A DNA stretch of 64,000 bases from Aegilops tauschii subsp. strangulata. Taxonomy: Eukaryota; Streptophyta; Magnoliopsida; Poales; Poaceae. Of this stretch, positions 35,898 through 48,900 are shown one piece after another (position 1 is the first letter of the stretch; the number at the start of each line of letters is the position of its first letter). The translations under genes and the position numbers were made by a program. The stretch lies in the NCBI RefSeq assembly GCF_002575655.3, contig NC_053038.3:141810885-141874884 (forward strand), in the 5' to 3' direction. The notes beneath the pieces are model-generated. The model ran no database searches, was not told where the DNA came from, and saw only the letters and a program-made list of their open reading frames with translations.

Positions 35898-36728
35898 ATG
35901 GTGCGCCGCAAGATCACGTACTACAAGATGCTGATGCCGGAGCGCCGTGCAGAAATTGCGGCGGCGGTCGGTGCCATAGACCTCCGTTCCCAAGCTCGCT
36001 TTGCGGCGGGCCAATCCTCGAGTTCTCTAGAGCCAAGCTACGAGGGGGAGGAAGCCGATCCAATGTTCATGGAGGAGGTCGCGGCGCAGAAGGCCCCTGA
36101 TGCGTATGAGACGATGGACGTCGACTTCATGCCGGCGTCTGGGTCCCCCATGGTGCAGGCGGACCAGCGGTTCAACCTGGTGATACTAAAGGACGACCGG
36201 GAGGCAGAGGCTCAACTCGACGCGGAGCGTGCGCATGCCGCTGCCATCGAGGCTCTCCTGTAGGCGGAACCGGATGTCGTGGATGTGAACCGAGCGGTGG
36301 AGGCTGAACTTGACGTGGAGCGCGCGGATGCCGCTGCCATCGAGGCCCTCCTGCGGGTGGAACCGGACGTCCTGGACTTGAACCGGGCGGCGGAGGCTCA
36401 ACTCGACGTGGAGCGCACGGATGCCGCTGCCATCGAGGCGCTCCTGCAGGCGGAACCGGACGTCCCGGACTTGAACCGGGCGGCGGAGGCTCAACTCGAC
36501 GCGGAGCGCTCGGATGCCGCTGCCATCGAGACCCTTCTGCAGGCGAAACCGGACATCCTGGACTTGAACCGGGTGGTGCTCTCGTCTGTGTAGAGCACCC
36601 GCACGCTCCGCGTGAACGAGTAGCTGGAGGCCGAGGACAACCACGGTGTGGAGGCATACGTTGGCAGCTACGGCTGGTTTGCATTGACAGCCAAAGACGA
36701 CGAGGCCGTCTCGTTCCATGAGCAGTGA
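35898..36728 (+). pseudogene. Unrecognised gene with four 93-bp coding repeats, three in-frame stops
   Basis: From ATG 35898 the frame begins MVRRKITYYKMLMPERRAEI, then a Ser/Glu-rich region, then four 31-residue repeats starting at 36211, 36304, 36397 and 36490. Each repeat contains a version of AEAQLDAERADAAAIEALL and AEPDVLDLNR. The frame stays constant to a final TGA at 36726-36728 (DDEAVSFHEQ), but TAG codons at 36261-36263, 36591-36593 and 36621-36623 interrupt it. The repeats look like charged amphipathic helices. The frame also extends upstream to 35574, but the ATG at 35898 sits at the start of the regular sequence. Family not recognised. Confidence 0.5.
36211..36582 (+). repeat. Four tandem 93-bp units
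   Basis: The phrase 'ctcaactcgacg.ggagcg' recurs at exactly 93-bp steps (36211, 36304, 36397, 36490). A multiple of three keeps the reading frame through all copies. Confidence 0.9.
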
Positions 36729-37222
36729 TCGTTTTTCTTTATGTTGTTGTTTTTAGGGATCTTTTGCTGTGTAAAAACATATATATTTATGCAAGTCACC
36801 TGAATTTCATCATTTTGGTCAGTCAACCATTTCAGGCGGTTGGATGAATATCCTACGTCTCCTAACCCTCCTTCCTCACCTGTTCTTCTTCCCCAACAAA
36901 CCACCGCACGGGCCGTACGGATCTTCCCCAACATGCGGTTGGATAAACATACTGTATGAACGAAAACTATGTGTCAGCGGTAGGATGGCTGAGTTTGGTT
37001 TGATCACATGCGGTAGCACGTGTCAGTGAGGGTGTGTTCCCTTAGTTGGGTTTGCGGCGTGCAGGAGCGACTGTGTGAGGGTGCGGTTGGACCACGGCGT
37101 GCAGGAACGACTGTGTGAGGGTGTCGTGCGACCGCGACAGCCGTGCGCAAGTTTACCTCCTTTTCATTTTGAAAACTTTAGGCAAGCTTGGCAAAAATGT
37201 GTGGTGAAGTATGGCAATGCAA
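36729..37222. other. 3' flank of the repeat gene and intergenic DNA
   Basis: Holds the likely 3' UTR of the preceding pseudogene, then a near-duplicated phrase 'gtgcaggaacgactgtgtgagggtg' type sequence at about 37059 and 37098 (each shown here only in outline). No gene is seen. Confidence 0.35.
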
Positions 37223-38309
37223 GGCCTAGACCCAAACAGGATACAAGTACGTACGTAGGAGTACTAGTGTTAAAAAAGAAAGGCGGGGTTTTCCTTCGTG
37301 GGATTAATCGATACAAATCCTCGTTTGATGTGTCAATTAATGCGTATTTTTTCTCCAAAGCCCAAAGTGCTAACCATCTCACTCCTCATCGCTTGATTAA
37401 TGCAGCGCCATGCAAACCAACCTTCTCACATCCGCATGCATGCAAGGGTATATTAATGTCCTTGGTTTCTAGTACGACGCAAACCCCATCAATTTTGCCT
37501 CGATTAGTGTTAGTGGCCTTCTACAAATTGTAATTTGATATATTGGCCCAGTGTACAAAAAATGGAGGTCGTAACTATTTAACTTCCTTCCCCATTGCGG
37601 TGACATCGACGATATCTCGAACATTGTGGTTTGGCGAAGTGCGTTAGACGAAGAACACCATTGAGGGAGACCACGGTAAGTCGTCTGCAAGTGTCGCCTG
37701 CAAGCCGAGACAACCTCCTTATTTGCATACAGGAAGTTCGTTGAACCAAAGGATGCGTAAATGTGTGGGCCTAGACCCAAACAGGATACAAGTACGTACG
37801 TAGGAGTACTAGTGTTAAAAAAGAAAGGCGGGGTTTTCCTTCGTGGGATTAATCGATACAAATCCTCGTTTGACGTGTCAATTAATGCGTATTTTTTCTC
37901 CAAAGCCCAAAGTGCTAACCATCTCACTCCTCATCGGTTGATTAATGCAGCGCCATGCAAACCAACCTTCTCACATCCGCATGCATGCAAGGGTATATTA
38001 ATGTCCTTGGTTGCTAGTACGACGCAAACCCCATCAATTTTGCCTCGATTAGTGTTAGTGGCCTTCTGCAAATTGTAATTTGATATATTGGCCCAGTGTA
38101 CAAAAAATGGAGGTAGTAACTATTTAACTTCCTTCCCCATTGCGGTGACGTCGACGATATCTCAAACGTTGTGGTTTGGCGAAGTGCGTTCGACGGAGAA
38201 CACCATTGAGGGAGACCACGGTAAGTCGTCCGCAAGTGTCGCCTGCAAGCCGAGACAACCTCCTTATTTGCATACAGGAAGTTCGTTGAACCAAAGGATG
38301 CGTAAATGT
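37223..38309 (+). repeat. Recent tandem duplication, two 545-bp copies
   Basis: Copy 1 starts 'ggcctagacccaaacaggat' at 37223 and copy 2 the same at 37768; both end 'aaaggatgcgtaaatgt' (37764 and 38309). Only a handful of substitutions separate them (for example 'gtttctagtacg' against 'gttgctagtacg', and 'gcgttagacga' against 'gcgttcgacgg'). Matching 50-70-codon frames on the minus strand of both copies merely reflect the duplication and have no support as genes. Confidence 0.92.
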
Positions 38310-40207
38310 ACTAGTACTACTAGTACACAATAGCGTCGTCCGTCCAGCTTAGTGCGGTGAGGTGGTTTCTTGAAGAAGACGATGGAGAAGCGGAGTCAGC
38401 GAAGAGTGAAATGATGGTTGCTTCGTCCGTGCTTTGTGATTTGACGCCTCACTGCTCTGTGATTTGTGATAGAAGGGACAGGGGAGTAGACTCTATGCTC
38501 TATACTGTACATGCGTCCAAGCACGGGAGAAAGAGGAGAGATGTTGCATTTTTCTATTCCTTCAATCAATCAATCAATCAATCAGGGAGCTTCGGTTCCA
38601 TCTTTTTGGCTTTGGCAGCACCGTCCACAATGGTTCCCATCGATGCCAAAAGCTATTTTCACATTTGGCTACACATTATGGATGCCCTTAACTATACCAC
38701 TTGGTTTTGCTCCTGTGTGCTATCTATACAAATCTGAATTATATTGATCTTAAAAATTATAGAGTCAAGATTAGTAAAAAGGAGGTGATTTTGCCGCGCG
38801 GATGGCGGGGGATGTTTCTTATTTTTAGAGGATGTTGGCCTGGCAGTTTGCTAACATGCGGTCCCACGTGTCAGTGCTTTACCAAGCCGATCCGCGTCCC
38901 ACATGAGGCAGAACAACGGCAGAAGCAACATGTAGTTAACTTGAAGAAGATCAGGGACAAGCGGATTCAGCAACGAGTGAAATGATGGTTGCTTCGTTCC
39001 TCCAACTTCTTTTTTTAGCATTATTACTTCGTCCCTCCAACTTAACTGCGGGAAAGGTGCAACTTTGTGATTTGACGCCCCATTGCTCATTACTACGTCG
39101 GCGCCATGACTGGGGTGCTTCACCCCTGCTGCTTTGCACTGTATTTCGGTATGGCACGTGGACCCGGTAGCTTGATGTCCCACATGTCGGAGAAAGGGAC
39201 TAGAACATTTATGAAAGCGAGCACTCCACTCTTACGACGGAGGAGTACACGACATGGCGGCCCAGTGAACTGTTACTTGTACTATAGTACTATAGTACTA
39301 TAGTTTTGCTGTTTCGCACGATCCATTGATACAAACCCGATTAAACAGGAAAGGGCGGGATTTTTCCCGCGCGGTAGATGATACTGGCCATACATTTCAA
39401 AGGCAATTTTAATGTATGCAAACTGAATAATTAAGTAAAAATATGATATCTAGTAAAACTAAAAACACATATGACTTATTGTGTTAGAGTGTAGTAGTAG
39501 TGCTTTATTGCATAGTTGTTAGATGTAACATGTGAGAACGTGTGGAGATGTAGTTTTGGAGGGCCTCGAGATAAAAGGGTAATACGGTCACCGGACTTCA
39601 GAATACGCTCATTACGGTCACTATGTACGTTTTGCGGTGATTATACATTCACTTGCTCACCGTTCAGCATCGGATTGCACTCTATTGACCGGCGAAATAG
39701 TTTGCATGGCACCATGTTGACTAGTTAAATTGACCATGTTCCTTGAGGGCCCCACCTGTCAGTTCGCATAGGAAAAAGATCAGATAAAGAGAAATTTACG
39801 CAGGCGCGACAAGACTCCAACCCGTGTGCGGGAACCACCTGGTTGTGTATGTGTCTGTCAGGGCCTCATGTGTGGCATGCACATGTAAGTTGAGCACTTG
39901 AGCGTGAGAGTGTGTGTTGGTCGTGTGGTGTGTGCATGAATGTGTGTGTGTGTGAGTGTTGCGTGCGTGAGTGGCTGCGTGTGTACGTGTGAGTGTTGCG
40001 TGCGTGCGTGGCTGCATGTGTTCGTGTGAGTGTTGCGTGCATGCAGTTCGTGTGCATGCATGCGTGTGTGTATAATCACCACACCAGCTCCTGTGTGTTA
40101 AAACAGACGGCTCAGCATACCAATACAAGGCCACCTTGTCCGTTGTGCCCACGGTCATGACTTCGAACCACCGTCCAATACTTTTTTGTCGTTTGTTTTC
40201 ATTCTTA
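38310..40207. other. Intergenic DNA with simple and diverged repeats
   Basis: A (TCAA)n microsatellite lies at 38562-38584. A diverged direct repeat pairs 38370-38470 with 38940-39090 ('agtgaaatgatggttgcttc', 'gtgatttgacgcc'). 'tactatag' is repeated at 39280-39302. A TG-rich minisatellite with 37-38-bp units on 'gtgtgagtgttgcgtgc' spans 39945-40070. Open frames across the TG-rich part are composition artefacts. Confidence 0.5.
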
Positions 40208-40448
40208 CTAGCAAGAGGCCCGTGTGTTGCACATAACATCAAGATGCATTTGTGTGACTAGTTTATCTTGTGAGAGAAAAGGATGAACGAGGGAAGGCCT
40301 TATTTGCAAATGTGGAGAGGTGTGTGGGTACCTTTTTGCAAAATTGACATAGTTTCCTTCCTATCCGTCAGATATAAATCGGACGGCCTATATTGCAGGA
40401 TGGCAGGCACACCATCATCATCAACTCTGTTTTTTATAAGAGTGTAGA
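40208..40448 (-). mobile_element. Short Helitron-like element, copy 2 (about 241 bp)
   Basis: Reverse-complement relative of 33515-33722: 5' TCTACACTCTTATAAAAAAC, shared body with 'gatgatgatggtgtgcctgc' and 'atcctgcaatataggc', and 3' end GCCTCTTGCTAG. The 3' hairpin is degraded here (tatgtgcaacacacgg). Flanks are unrelated to those of copy 1, so both are separate insertions. Confidence 0.62.
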
Positions 40449-43385
40449 GTACATACACACCGACAGGTGGGCCCAATGGTAGTGAGATAATGTGATGCAA
40501 AACTAGAGGTGCCACGTGGAGTGTTTAACTGGTCAACTAGTCGTGTCTTGAGCAAATACAAAGCTGTACGGTGAGCCCGTAACTATATAATAACCACAAA
40601 ACATACATGGTGACCGTAATGAGTGGATTCTGAAGTCCAATGTACGTATCGTGCTTTCGCTTCAAATATAATGATCGTCACTGTATATATCGCGAGAGAA
40701 AGATGAAACATGCGTGAATGTGTTGGGGCGTACTTTTAGAGGACCTGGAGATAGTTTGTGTGTGTAGGTGAAAGGGGCGTAGAGGGGGTGTATGCGATGG
40801 AGAGAGAGATGCTCTTCGTTTCTCTTTATTATGACTAACTTTATATATAGTATAAAAATATAAAAATTCACAGTGCGGAAAAAATATCATTGTGGGCACC
40901 ATGCAATGCAAATTAACGTTCATACTCCTCCACATAACTTTGTAATGTTGTATATATGTAGAAATTCTAAAATAATTTTTTGGCCACACTTTATTCAAAA
41001 TGAATGTTGTATGCGACATAAACGTGAAGAGAGGGCTTTTTAGATCAATGGGGTACGTGATGTAACATGTGTGAATGTGTAGTTGATGTATTTGGCAGTG
41101 CCTAGACAGGTATGTATGTGTATTACATATTCGAGAGAGGCATGGATAGAAAGGCCGGCGAGGGGAGGGGGACGTGGGAGAGATAGCACGAGAAATGAGA
41201 GAGGTCTAGAGAGAAAGACGAATACGATGTCACGGTGAGAGATGCCCTTGAGTGTGTATATGCAAGGGGGGATAGAGGCATGAGGAGAATTTTTTTGTGT
41301 GGTGTCTGTGTTGGTATGTGTGGGTGTGAGAAGATAACGAGACCTGCGGGCAGAGGGTGTGTCATCGCGTGAGGTGAGGCCCTTGGATCAGTTCTGTCCT
41401 GTGCCACATTGGTCGGCCCGTGACGCATTTAGGGGGACCCATGGATGACTAGTCGTACAAGACAAAGATAGCAGAATCGTGAAGGACTGTGTCCACTGAC
41501 AAAGCCGGCTAGGATTTGTAACCCTAGGTCCTCGGACTAAGGTAACCCCTTATCTCTGATATTACTATTCATCCAACCTAACTTTAAGGGGCATCCTACA
41601 GAATGCTCTACTAGTATCATACTCGTCGATTAGGAAGAGAGGTGTGAGAGAATGCGTGAGAGACAGGCCTAAAGATAATGTGCGTATGGGAGACACGTAG
41701 GCAGGTCTACGTATATAGAAAGGGTCGATGGGGATTGTGCGTGTGTATGCTTGTGAGAGGAAGAGTGCTTGTGATAAAGATTAGTGAAAACATTCGTAAA
41801 TGGTTACGAGAGGGAGGGAGGGTTATATCGAGGGCATGTCTGCGAGAAAGACACCTCGGGAGAGAGTGTGTGAGCATGTGTGAGAGACCACCGATGGAGA
41901 GTGAAACTACACGTAAAAGACTGATGTACACATTGATTAAAAATATAAAATGTATCCAAATATTAGGATAGGATCATGATATTTGCAATTCGCGTAAGGA
42001 ACGGTCATTGATCCATCAGACATCTAGATTCTATCGAATTTGAGCATGTCTATGTTATTATTCGACATAACTGATCCACATAGTTAGTATTTTGAACTCC
42101 AGACAATGCATCGCTTTAGCAATCGAATATAAACGTGAGATAGTTCATGTTGTGTGTGTGAAGCACATCATACATACGAAAGTTACACAATGAACATTAC
42201 AAATAGCTAGCTATGAACTAGCATACATTTGAATTCAACTTAAGGTGGTTTAAAAAATTCAAATTCAACATGAAGTCCATTCAATTATTTGAATTCGATG
42301 TCATGTCATTTGTAAATCATACCTAAATTATAGGGGCACCAATCTTTGCTCTGCTTTTGTACATAATAGCATATATAGTCGTGTTCAAAATAGATTTAAA
42401 TTTAGCTCCTCCATTCCAAAATAATCATAGTTATAGGATTTTCAAGTGTCAAAATTTCAAAAAGAAGCGGATAATTTAATGAGGTTTTCAAACATACAAG
42501 GTCAAATTTAATGTTGTCTATTTAGGTCAATCCTCAAAGTTCATGAGTACTCTAAACGTGAATGCTTCTATTTCAAAATTTCGAACGAAGCGCCAAAAGA
42601 GCCTCTACTTGCCGGAAACCGCATGAGACCAATGTTTGGTAGTAGAAGGAAATTACTTTTCTAACGCCGACCCGTGAAACCTACCGGTGCGACGTCCAAA
42701 GGTCTAAACCGGGGTAGGTTTGTGGCTTCATCTAGACGCCACGCAACCACCTCCGAAAAACATTCATACACAATGACCGCCTAAGCACACATGCGCGCGG
42801 CGGAAATCGCTCCCACCCACTATTTGGTACACCTGGGATTACCATCCTACCCCCGACCCGCAGTAGGTCCGAAATTTAAGAGGGGGGGACAGTTTGTACT
42901 TTCCCCAAATTTCAAACAAGCGCGTCCCATTTGTTCAAAAAAGCCAAAAACAAGCGCGTCCCATACCAAAACATGGTTCTCCCTTAGCTCCCCCGCCCCC
43001 CGCCCCCCGTCCGATTCCCCATTCGTACTCTGTGGGAGCCAAAACTACCTATCCACCATCCGCGAAACCCCGGCGTCCTCCGTCCGCCAGCCCATCCCAC
43101 CCATCAACCGCCGCCCTCCTCCATCACGCCTGAGCCGATACCCCGACGTCGTCATCCACCGCAAGCTCAACCGCAACGCCCTCCACGGCTAGTAGTTGAA
43201 GCCGAGGCCGAGTTGTCCACACCCGAGCCAGTTCAACCATGCCGTCCTGCGCCTCACCGCTGCCGCTCCAACTTCACCACCGTCCACCGCACCGGAGCTG
43301 TTCCTGCTACGCCGTCCTTTGCCGCCTCGGATCTGCTTCCCCTCCGCCGACAGACGGCCACCGCAACCGAGTCAAAAATTTGGCC
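40449..43385. other. Intergenic, low gene content, then leader of the 43386 gene
   Basis: 40600-41950 is rich in GAGA and TGTG tracts without a regular period. 42410-42440 has a one-ended MITE-like 'ctcctccattccaaaataat'. 42790-43385 becomes C-rich and resembles the 5' UTR region of a grass gene leading to ATG 43386. No gene is supported before that ATG. Confidence 0.4.
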
Positions 43386-44297
43386 ATGGGTTCGTCCAAG
43401 GCTCCGCCCTCCTCCAAAACATCGGTTCCCCAGGTAAAAACAAGAAAATCGGCGCAACTTCTGGAGGATGCAGCACTGGCAACTGGAAATGGTACTCCTC
43501 TTCCCTTATTCCTGCAAATCTTAGGTGTTTGCTTGCACGGTATTCATCCCACAGAAGACACTAGTTGACCGCTTCTTCTTGATACTAGATGTTCCTAGTA
43601 ACTCGTGATGCACAAGGTTTCTCCTCATATACTATTTCACCTTAGCTAGAGGTCCGTCGGCCCCCCTGGATTTCAATTCCTGGTCAGTTGATTCCCAATT
43701 AAAGGAAGCATTCCCCAGCGTAACAGGCGCTAATCCGCCTATTAAACCGGGGAAGCAGTGCCTTGGTGTTTATCTTAGGGGCGTCTGGGGCCTAGAACTG
43801 CTGGCGCCTGATCTGGAGGTCGGCCGGGATTAAAGGGATGGCTGGGGGGCACTGCCAAGCACGGAAGTGGTGTGAGGTCGAGGGGAGGGCGGGGCGGCGG
43901 AGGCAAGGGTCTGGGCCGGTGGTCGCTGGCGGTTCGAGAAAGATCGTCAACAGTGACTGGCGGGACGTGGATGAAGGCCATCTGCCCATTCCTGACAGAC
44001 GGTTCATAAAAAATCGACTGACCTATTTATTTTCAGTTGACCGTTATTTTGATAGGACCACATGTGGTGGTGTGCTGGAGGAGTACCTGCATTTCCCGAC
44101 CATCCCTGTGCTCATATATTACAAAATCATACGGAGTAGAATCTAATTTTGTTTGCCATGCAATGTTGTAGAGCTATCATATGTCTCCTGTCATTTATTT
44201 TTCAGCCACCTGCTGTCTGCTACTTTTACAGTGCACTAGTTCTGCACACACTTCACCCATACTCTCACTATTGTGTTTTTATGCAAGGGTATTTCAG

Positions 44298-44361
44298 ACT
44301 CTGCCTTGACAGAAGCAGAAAATAAAAGAGAGAAGTCGCTCCTGCTTGCTTCGCGGGCAGG
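44298..44361 (+). CDS. Exon 2, 5' part, of the reiterated-exon gene
   Basis: Encodes SALTEAENKREKSLLLASRAG and stops at the Athila insertion; the last five bases GCAGG are the duplicated target. The other part is 54504-54606 (KIRVFALKVGCSIDGDSKRS onward). With the element and one GCAGG removed the frame is open across the join, giving a 167-bp exon. Confidence 0.65.
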
Positions 44362-45883
44362 TGATACGTCCATTTTGCATCATGCTTTTATATCGATATT
44401 TATTGCATTATGGGTTGTTATTACACATTATGTCACAATACTTATGCCTATTCTCTCTTATTTTACAAGGTTTACATAAGGAGGGAGAATGCCGGCAGCT
44501 GGAATTCTGGGCTGGAAAAGGAGCAAATATTAGAGACCTATTTTGCACAACTCCAAAAGTCCTGAAACTCCATGAAAGTTATTTTTGGAAATAATAAAAA
44601 ATACTGAGCGGAAGAAATACATCAGGGGGGCCACCACCTGTCCACGAGGGTGGGGGCACGCCCTACCCCCCTAGGCGCGCCCCACTGCCTCGTGGGCCCC
44701 CTGTTGGTCCTCCGGTGGCCATCTTCTACTATATGAAGTCTTTCGTCCGAAGAAAAATCATAAGAAAGCTTTCGGGACGAGACTCCGCTGCCACGAGGCA
44801 GAACCTTGGCGGAACCAATCTAGGGCTCCGGCAGAGCTGTTCTGCCGGGGACACTTCCCTCCGGGAGGGGGAAATCATCGCCATCGTCATCACCAACGCT
44901 CCTCTCATCAGGAGAAGGCAATCTCCATCAACATCTTCACCAGCACCATCTCCTCTCAAACCCTAGTTCATCTCTTGTATCCAATTCTTGTCTCCAAGTC
45001 CGGGATTGGTACCTGTAGGTTGCTAGTAGTGTTGATTACTCCTTGTAGTTGATGCTAGTTGGTTTATTTCGTGGAAGATCATATGTTCAGATCCTATATG
45101 CATATTAATACCCCTCTGATTATGAACATGAATATGCTTTGTGACTAGTTACGTTTGTTCCTGAGGACATGGGAGAAGTCTTGCTATTAGTAGTCATGTG
45201 AATTTGGTATTCGTTCGATATTTTGATGAGATGTATGTTGTCTATCCTCTAGTGGTGTTATGTGAACGTCGACTACATGACACTTGACCATTATTTGGGC
45301 CTAGAGGAGGGCATTGGGAAGTAATAAGTAGATGATGGGTTGCTAGAGTGACAGAAGCTTAAACCCTAATTTATGCGTTGCTTCGTAAGGGGCTGATTTG
45401 GAACCATATGTTTCATGCTATGGTTAGGTTTACCTTAATACTTTTGTTGTAGTTGTGGATGCTTGCAATATAGGTTAATCATAAGTGGGATGCTTGTTCA
45501 AGTAAGAACAGCACCCAAGCACCGGTCCACCCACATATCAAATTATCAAAGTACCGAACGCGAATCATATGAACGTGATGAAAACTAGCTTGACGATAAT
45601 TCCCATGTGTCCTCGGGAGCGCTTTTCTCCATATAAGAGTTTGTCCAGGCTTGTCCTTTGCTACAAAAAGGATTGGGCCACCTTGCTGCACTTTATTTAC
45701 TTTTTTTACTTGTTGCTCGTTACAAATTATCCTATCACAAAACTATCGGTTACCTATTATTTCAGTGCTGGCAGAGAATACCTTGCTGAAAACCGCTTAT
45801 CATTTCCTTCTGCTCCTCGTTGGGTTCGACACTCTTACTTATCGAAAAGACTACGATAGATCCCCTATGCTTGTGGGTCATCA
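44362..45883 (+). repeat. 5' LTR of Athila-like element
   Basis: TGATACGTCC...GGTCATCA. Contains a TATA-like 'ctatatgaa' at about 44731-44739 and a run of 'ctccgggagggggaaatcat' type sequence. It has 11 bp ('cttggcggaac') near 44810 that are missing from the 3' LTR. Confidence 0.92.
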
Positions 45884-45894
45884 AGACTCTTTTC

Positions 45895-45912
45895 TGGCGC
45901 CGTTGCCGGGGA
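45895..45912 (+). promoter_or_regulatory. Primer binding site, tRNA-Asp type
   Basis: TGGCGCCGTTGCCGGGGA, 11 bases after the 5' LTR, is complementary to the 3' end of plant tRNA-Asp. Confidence 0.85.
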
Positions 45913-45990
45913 GTGAAGCGCCTTTGGTAGGTGGAATTTGGTAAGGAAAAAATTTATATAGTGTGCTGAAATTTACTGTCACTTATTATT

Positions 45991-48900
45991 ATGGAAAGTA
46001 ATCCTCTGAGGGGCTTGTTCGGAGTATCTTCACCCCGACCAGTAGAGCAAAGAGTTGCTCCTCAACCTACTGAACCTACTGAAAATGAAAATGTTCACTT
46101 TGAGATTCCTTCGGGTATGTTAGAAAAACTGCTAGCTAATCCTTATGCAGGAGATGGAACAAAGCATCCTGATGAGCACCTAATATATGTGGATGAAGTT
46201 TGTGGATTATTTAAGCTTGCAGGTGTACCCGGTGATGTTGTTAAGAAGAAGGTCTTGCCTTTATCTTTGAAGGGAGATGCATTGACATGGTATAGGCTAT
46301 GTGATGATACGGGGTCATGGAACTACAAACGATTGAAATTGGAATTTCATCAGAAGTTTTATCCTATGCATCTTGTTCATCGTGATCGCAATTATATATA
46401 TAATTTTTGGCCTTGCGAAGGAGAAAGCATCGCTCAAGCTTGGGGGAGGCTTAAATCAATGTTATATTCATGCCCCAATCATGAGCTCCCAAGAGAAATA
46501 ATTATTCAAAGTTTTTATGCTAGGCTTTCTGATAACAATCGCACCATGCTCGATACTTCTTGTGCTGGCTCTTTTATGATGAAGACTATTGAATTCAAAT
46601 GGGATTTATTGGAAAGAATTAAATGCAACTCTGAAGATTGGGATCTCGACGAAGGTAAGGAGTCAGGTATGACACCTAAGTTTGATTGTGTTAAATCTTT
46701 TATGGATACCGATGTTTTCCGTAAGTTTAGCACTAAATATGGACTTGACTCTGAAATAGTAGCTTCTTTCTGTGAATATTTTGCTGCTCATATTGATCTC
46801 CCTAAGGAGAGGTGGTTTAAATATCATCCTCCCATAGAAGTAAAAGTGGCTGCACCTAGTATAGTTGAAGAAAAGACTGTCACTTATAATGATCCTATTG
46901 TTCCTACTTCTTATGTTGAGAAACCACCTTTCCCTGTTAGAATAAAGGATCATGCTAAAGCTTCAACTGTGGTCCGTAAAAGCAATATTAGAACTTATAC
47001 ACCTCCTGAGCAAATCAAAGTTGAACCCAATATTGCTATTGTTAAAGATCTCTTGTCTGATAATATTGATGGGCATGTTATTTATTTATGTGAAGAAACT
47101 GCTAGAATTGCCAAACCTTGTGCTAAAGATAAACATAGACCTGTGGTAGGCATGCATGTTATTTCTGTTAAAATAGGAGATCATTGTTATCATGGCTTAT
47201 GTGATATGGGTGCTAGTGCTAGTGCTATACCTCATGACTTATATAAAGAAATTATGCATGAAATTGCACCTGCTGAGATAGAAGGTATTGATGTTACCAT
47301 CAAACTTGCTAATAGAGATACAATATCACCCATTTGAATTGTTAGAGATGTTGAAGTCTTGTGTGGGAAAACTAAATATCCTGCTGATTTTCTTGTTCTT
47401 GGTTCCCCACAAGATAGGTTTTGTCCCATTATATTTGGTAGACCCTTCTTGAACACCGTTAACGCTAAGATAGATTGCGAAAAGGATGTTGCTACTATTG
47501 GTCTAGGTGATATGTCTCATGAGTTTAATTTTTCTAAATTTCGTAGACAACACTGTGAAGAGGAATTACCTAGTAAGGATGAAATTATTGGTCTTGCTTC
47601 TATTGCCGTGCCTCCTAGTGATCCTTTAGAAAAATATTTGCTAGACCATGAAAATGATATGTTTATGAATGAAAGAAGGGAAATAGATGAAGTATTGTTT
47701 AAACAGGAACCCATCCTGAAACACAATTTGCCTATTGAAATCCTAGGGGATCCTCCTCCACCCAAGGGTGATCCCGTGTTTGAGCTCAAACCGTTACCTG
47801 ATACTCTTAAATATGCTTATCTTGATGAGAAAAAGATATATCCTGTTATTATTAGTGCTAACCTTTCAGAGCATGAAGAAGAGAGGTTATTGAAAACTCT
47901 GAAGAAGCACCGTGCTGCTATTGGATATACTCTTGATGATCTTAAGGGCATTAGTCCCACTCTATGTCAACATAAAATAAATTTGGAGGAAGATGCCAAA
48001 CCAGTTCGTGATCATCAACGACGGCTGAATCCTAAGATGAAGGAAGTGGTAAGAAAAGAAATACTAAAGCTCCTTGAGACAGGTATAATTTATCCCGTTG
48101 CTGATAGTCAGTGGGTAAGTCCTATCCATTGTGTCCCTAAGAAGGGAGGTATCACCGTTGTTCCTAATGATAAAGATGAGTTGATTCCGCAAAGAATTAT
48201 TACAGGTTATAGGATGGTTATTGATTTTCACAAATTAAATAAAGCTACTAAAAAGGATCATTACCCCTTACCTTTTATCGATCAAATGCTAGAAAGATTA
48301 TCCAAACATACACATTTTTGCTTTCTAGATGGTTATTCTGGTTTGTCTCAAATTCCTGTGTCAGCCAATGATCAATCAAAAACTACTTTTACTTGCCCTT
48401 TTGGTACTTTTGCTTATAGACGTATGCCTTTTGGTTTATGTAATGCACCTGCTACCTTTCAAGGATGCATGATGGCTATATTCTCTTACTTTTGTGAAAA
48501 GATTTGTGAGGTTTTCATGGATGACTTTTCCGTCTATGGATCCTCCTTTGATGATTGCTTGAGCAACCTTGATCGAGTTTTGCAGAGATGTGAAGAAACT
48601 AATCTTGTCTTGAATTGGGAAAAGTGCCACTTTATGGTTAATGAAGGTATTGTCTTAGGGCATAAAGTTTCTGAAAGAGGTATTGAGGTTGATAAAGCCA
48701 AGGTTGATGCTATTGAAAAGATGCCATGTCCCAAGGACATCAAAGGTATAAGAAGTTTCCTCGGTCATGCCAGATTTTATAGGAGGTTCATTAAGGACTT
48801 CTCAAAATTTCTCGGCCTCTGACTAATTTATTACAAAAAGATATACCATTTGTTTTTAATGATGATTGTGTAGAAGCATTTGAAATACTTTAGAAAGCAT

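Noticed and set aside
36172..36719. Two minus-strand frames of 170 and 177 codons
   Set aside because: They are antisense shadows of the 93-bp repeats of the plus-strand gene, whose frame continues beyond them.
37164..37927. Repeated minus-strand protein in the 545-bp duplication
   Set aside because: The same frame appears in both copies only because the DNA is duplicated; there is no start context, domain or splice support.
39796..40242. His/Thr-rich minus-strand frame of 148 codons
   Set aside because: It results from the TG/CA minisatellite composition.
42894..43198. Pro/Ser-rich frames before 43386
   Set aside because: C-rich leader-like sequence with overlapping frames; no domain and no agreement with the splice pattern of the downstream gene.
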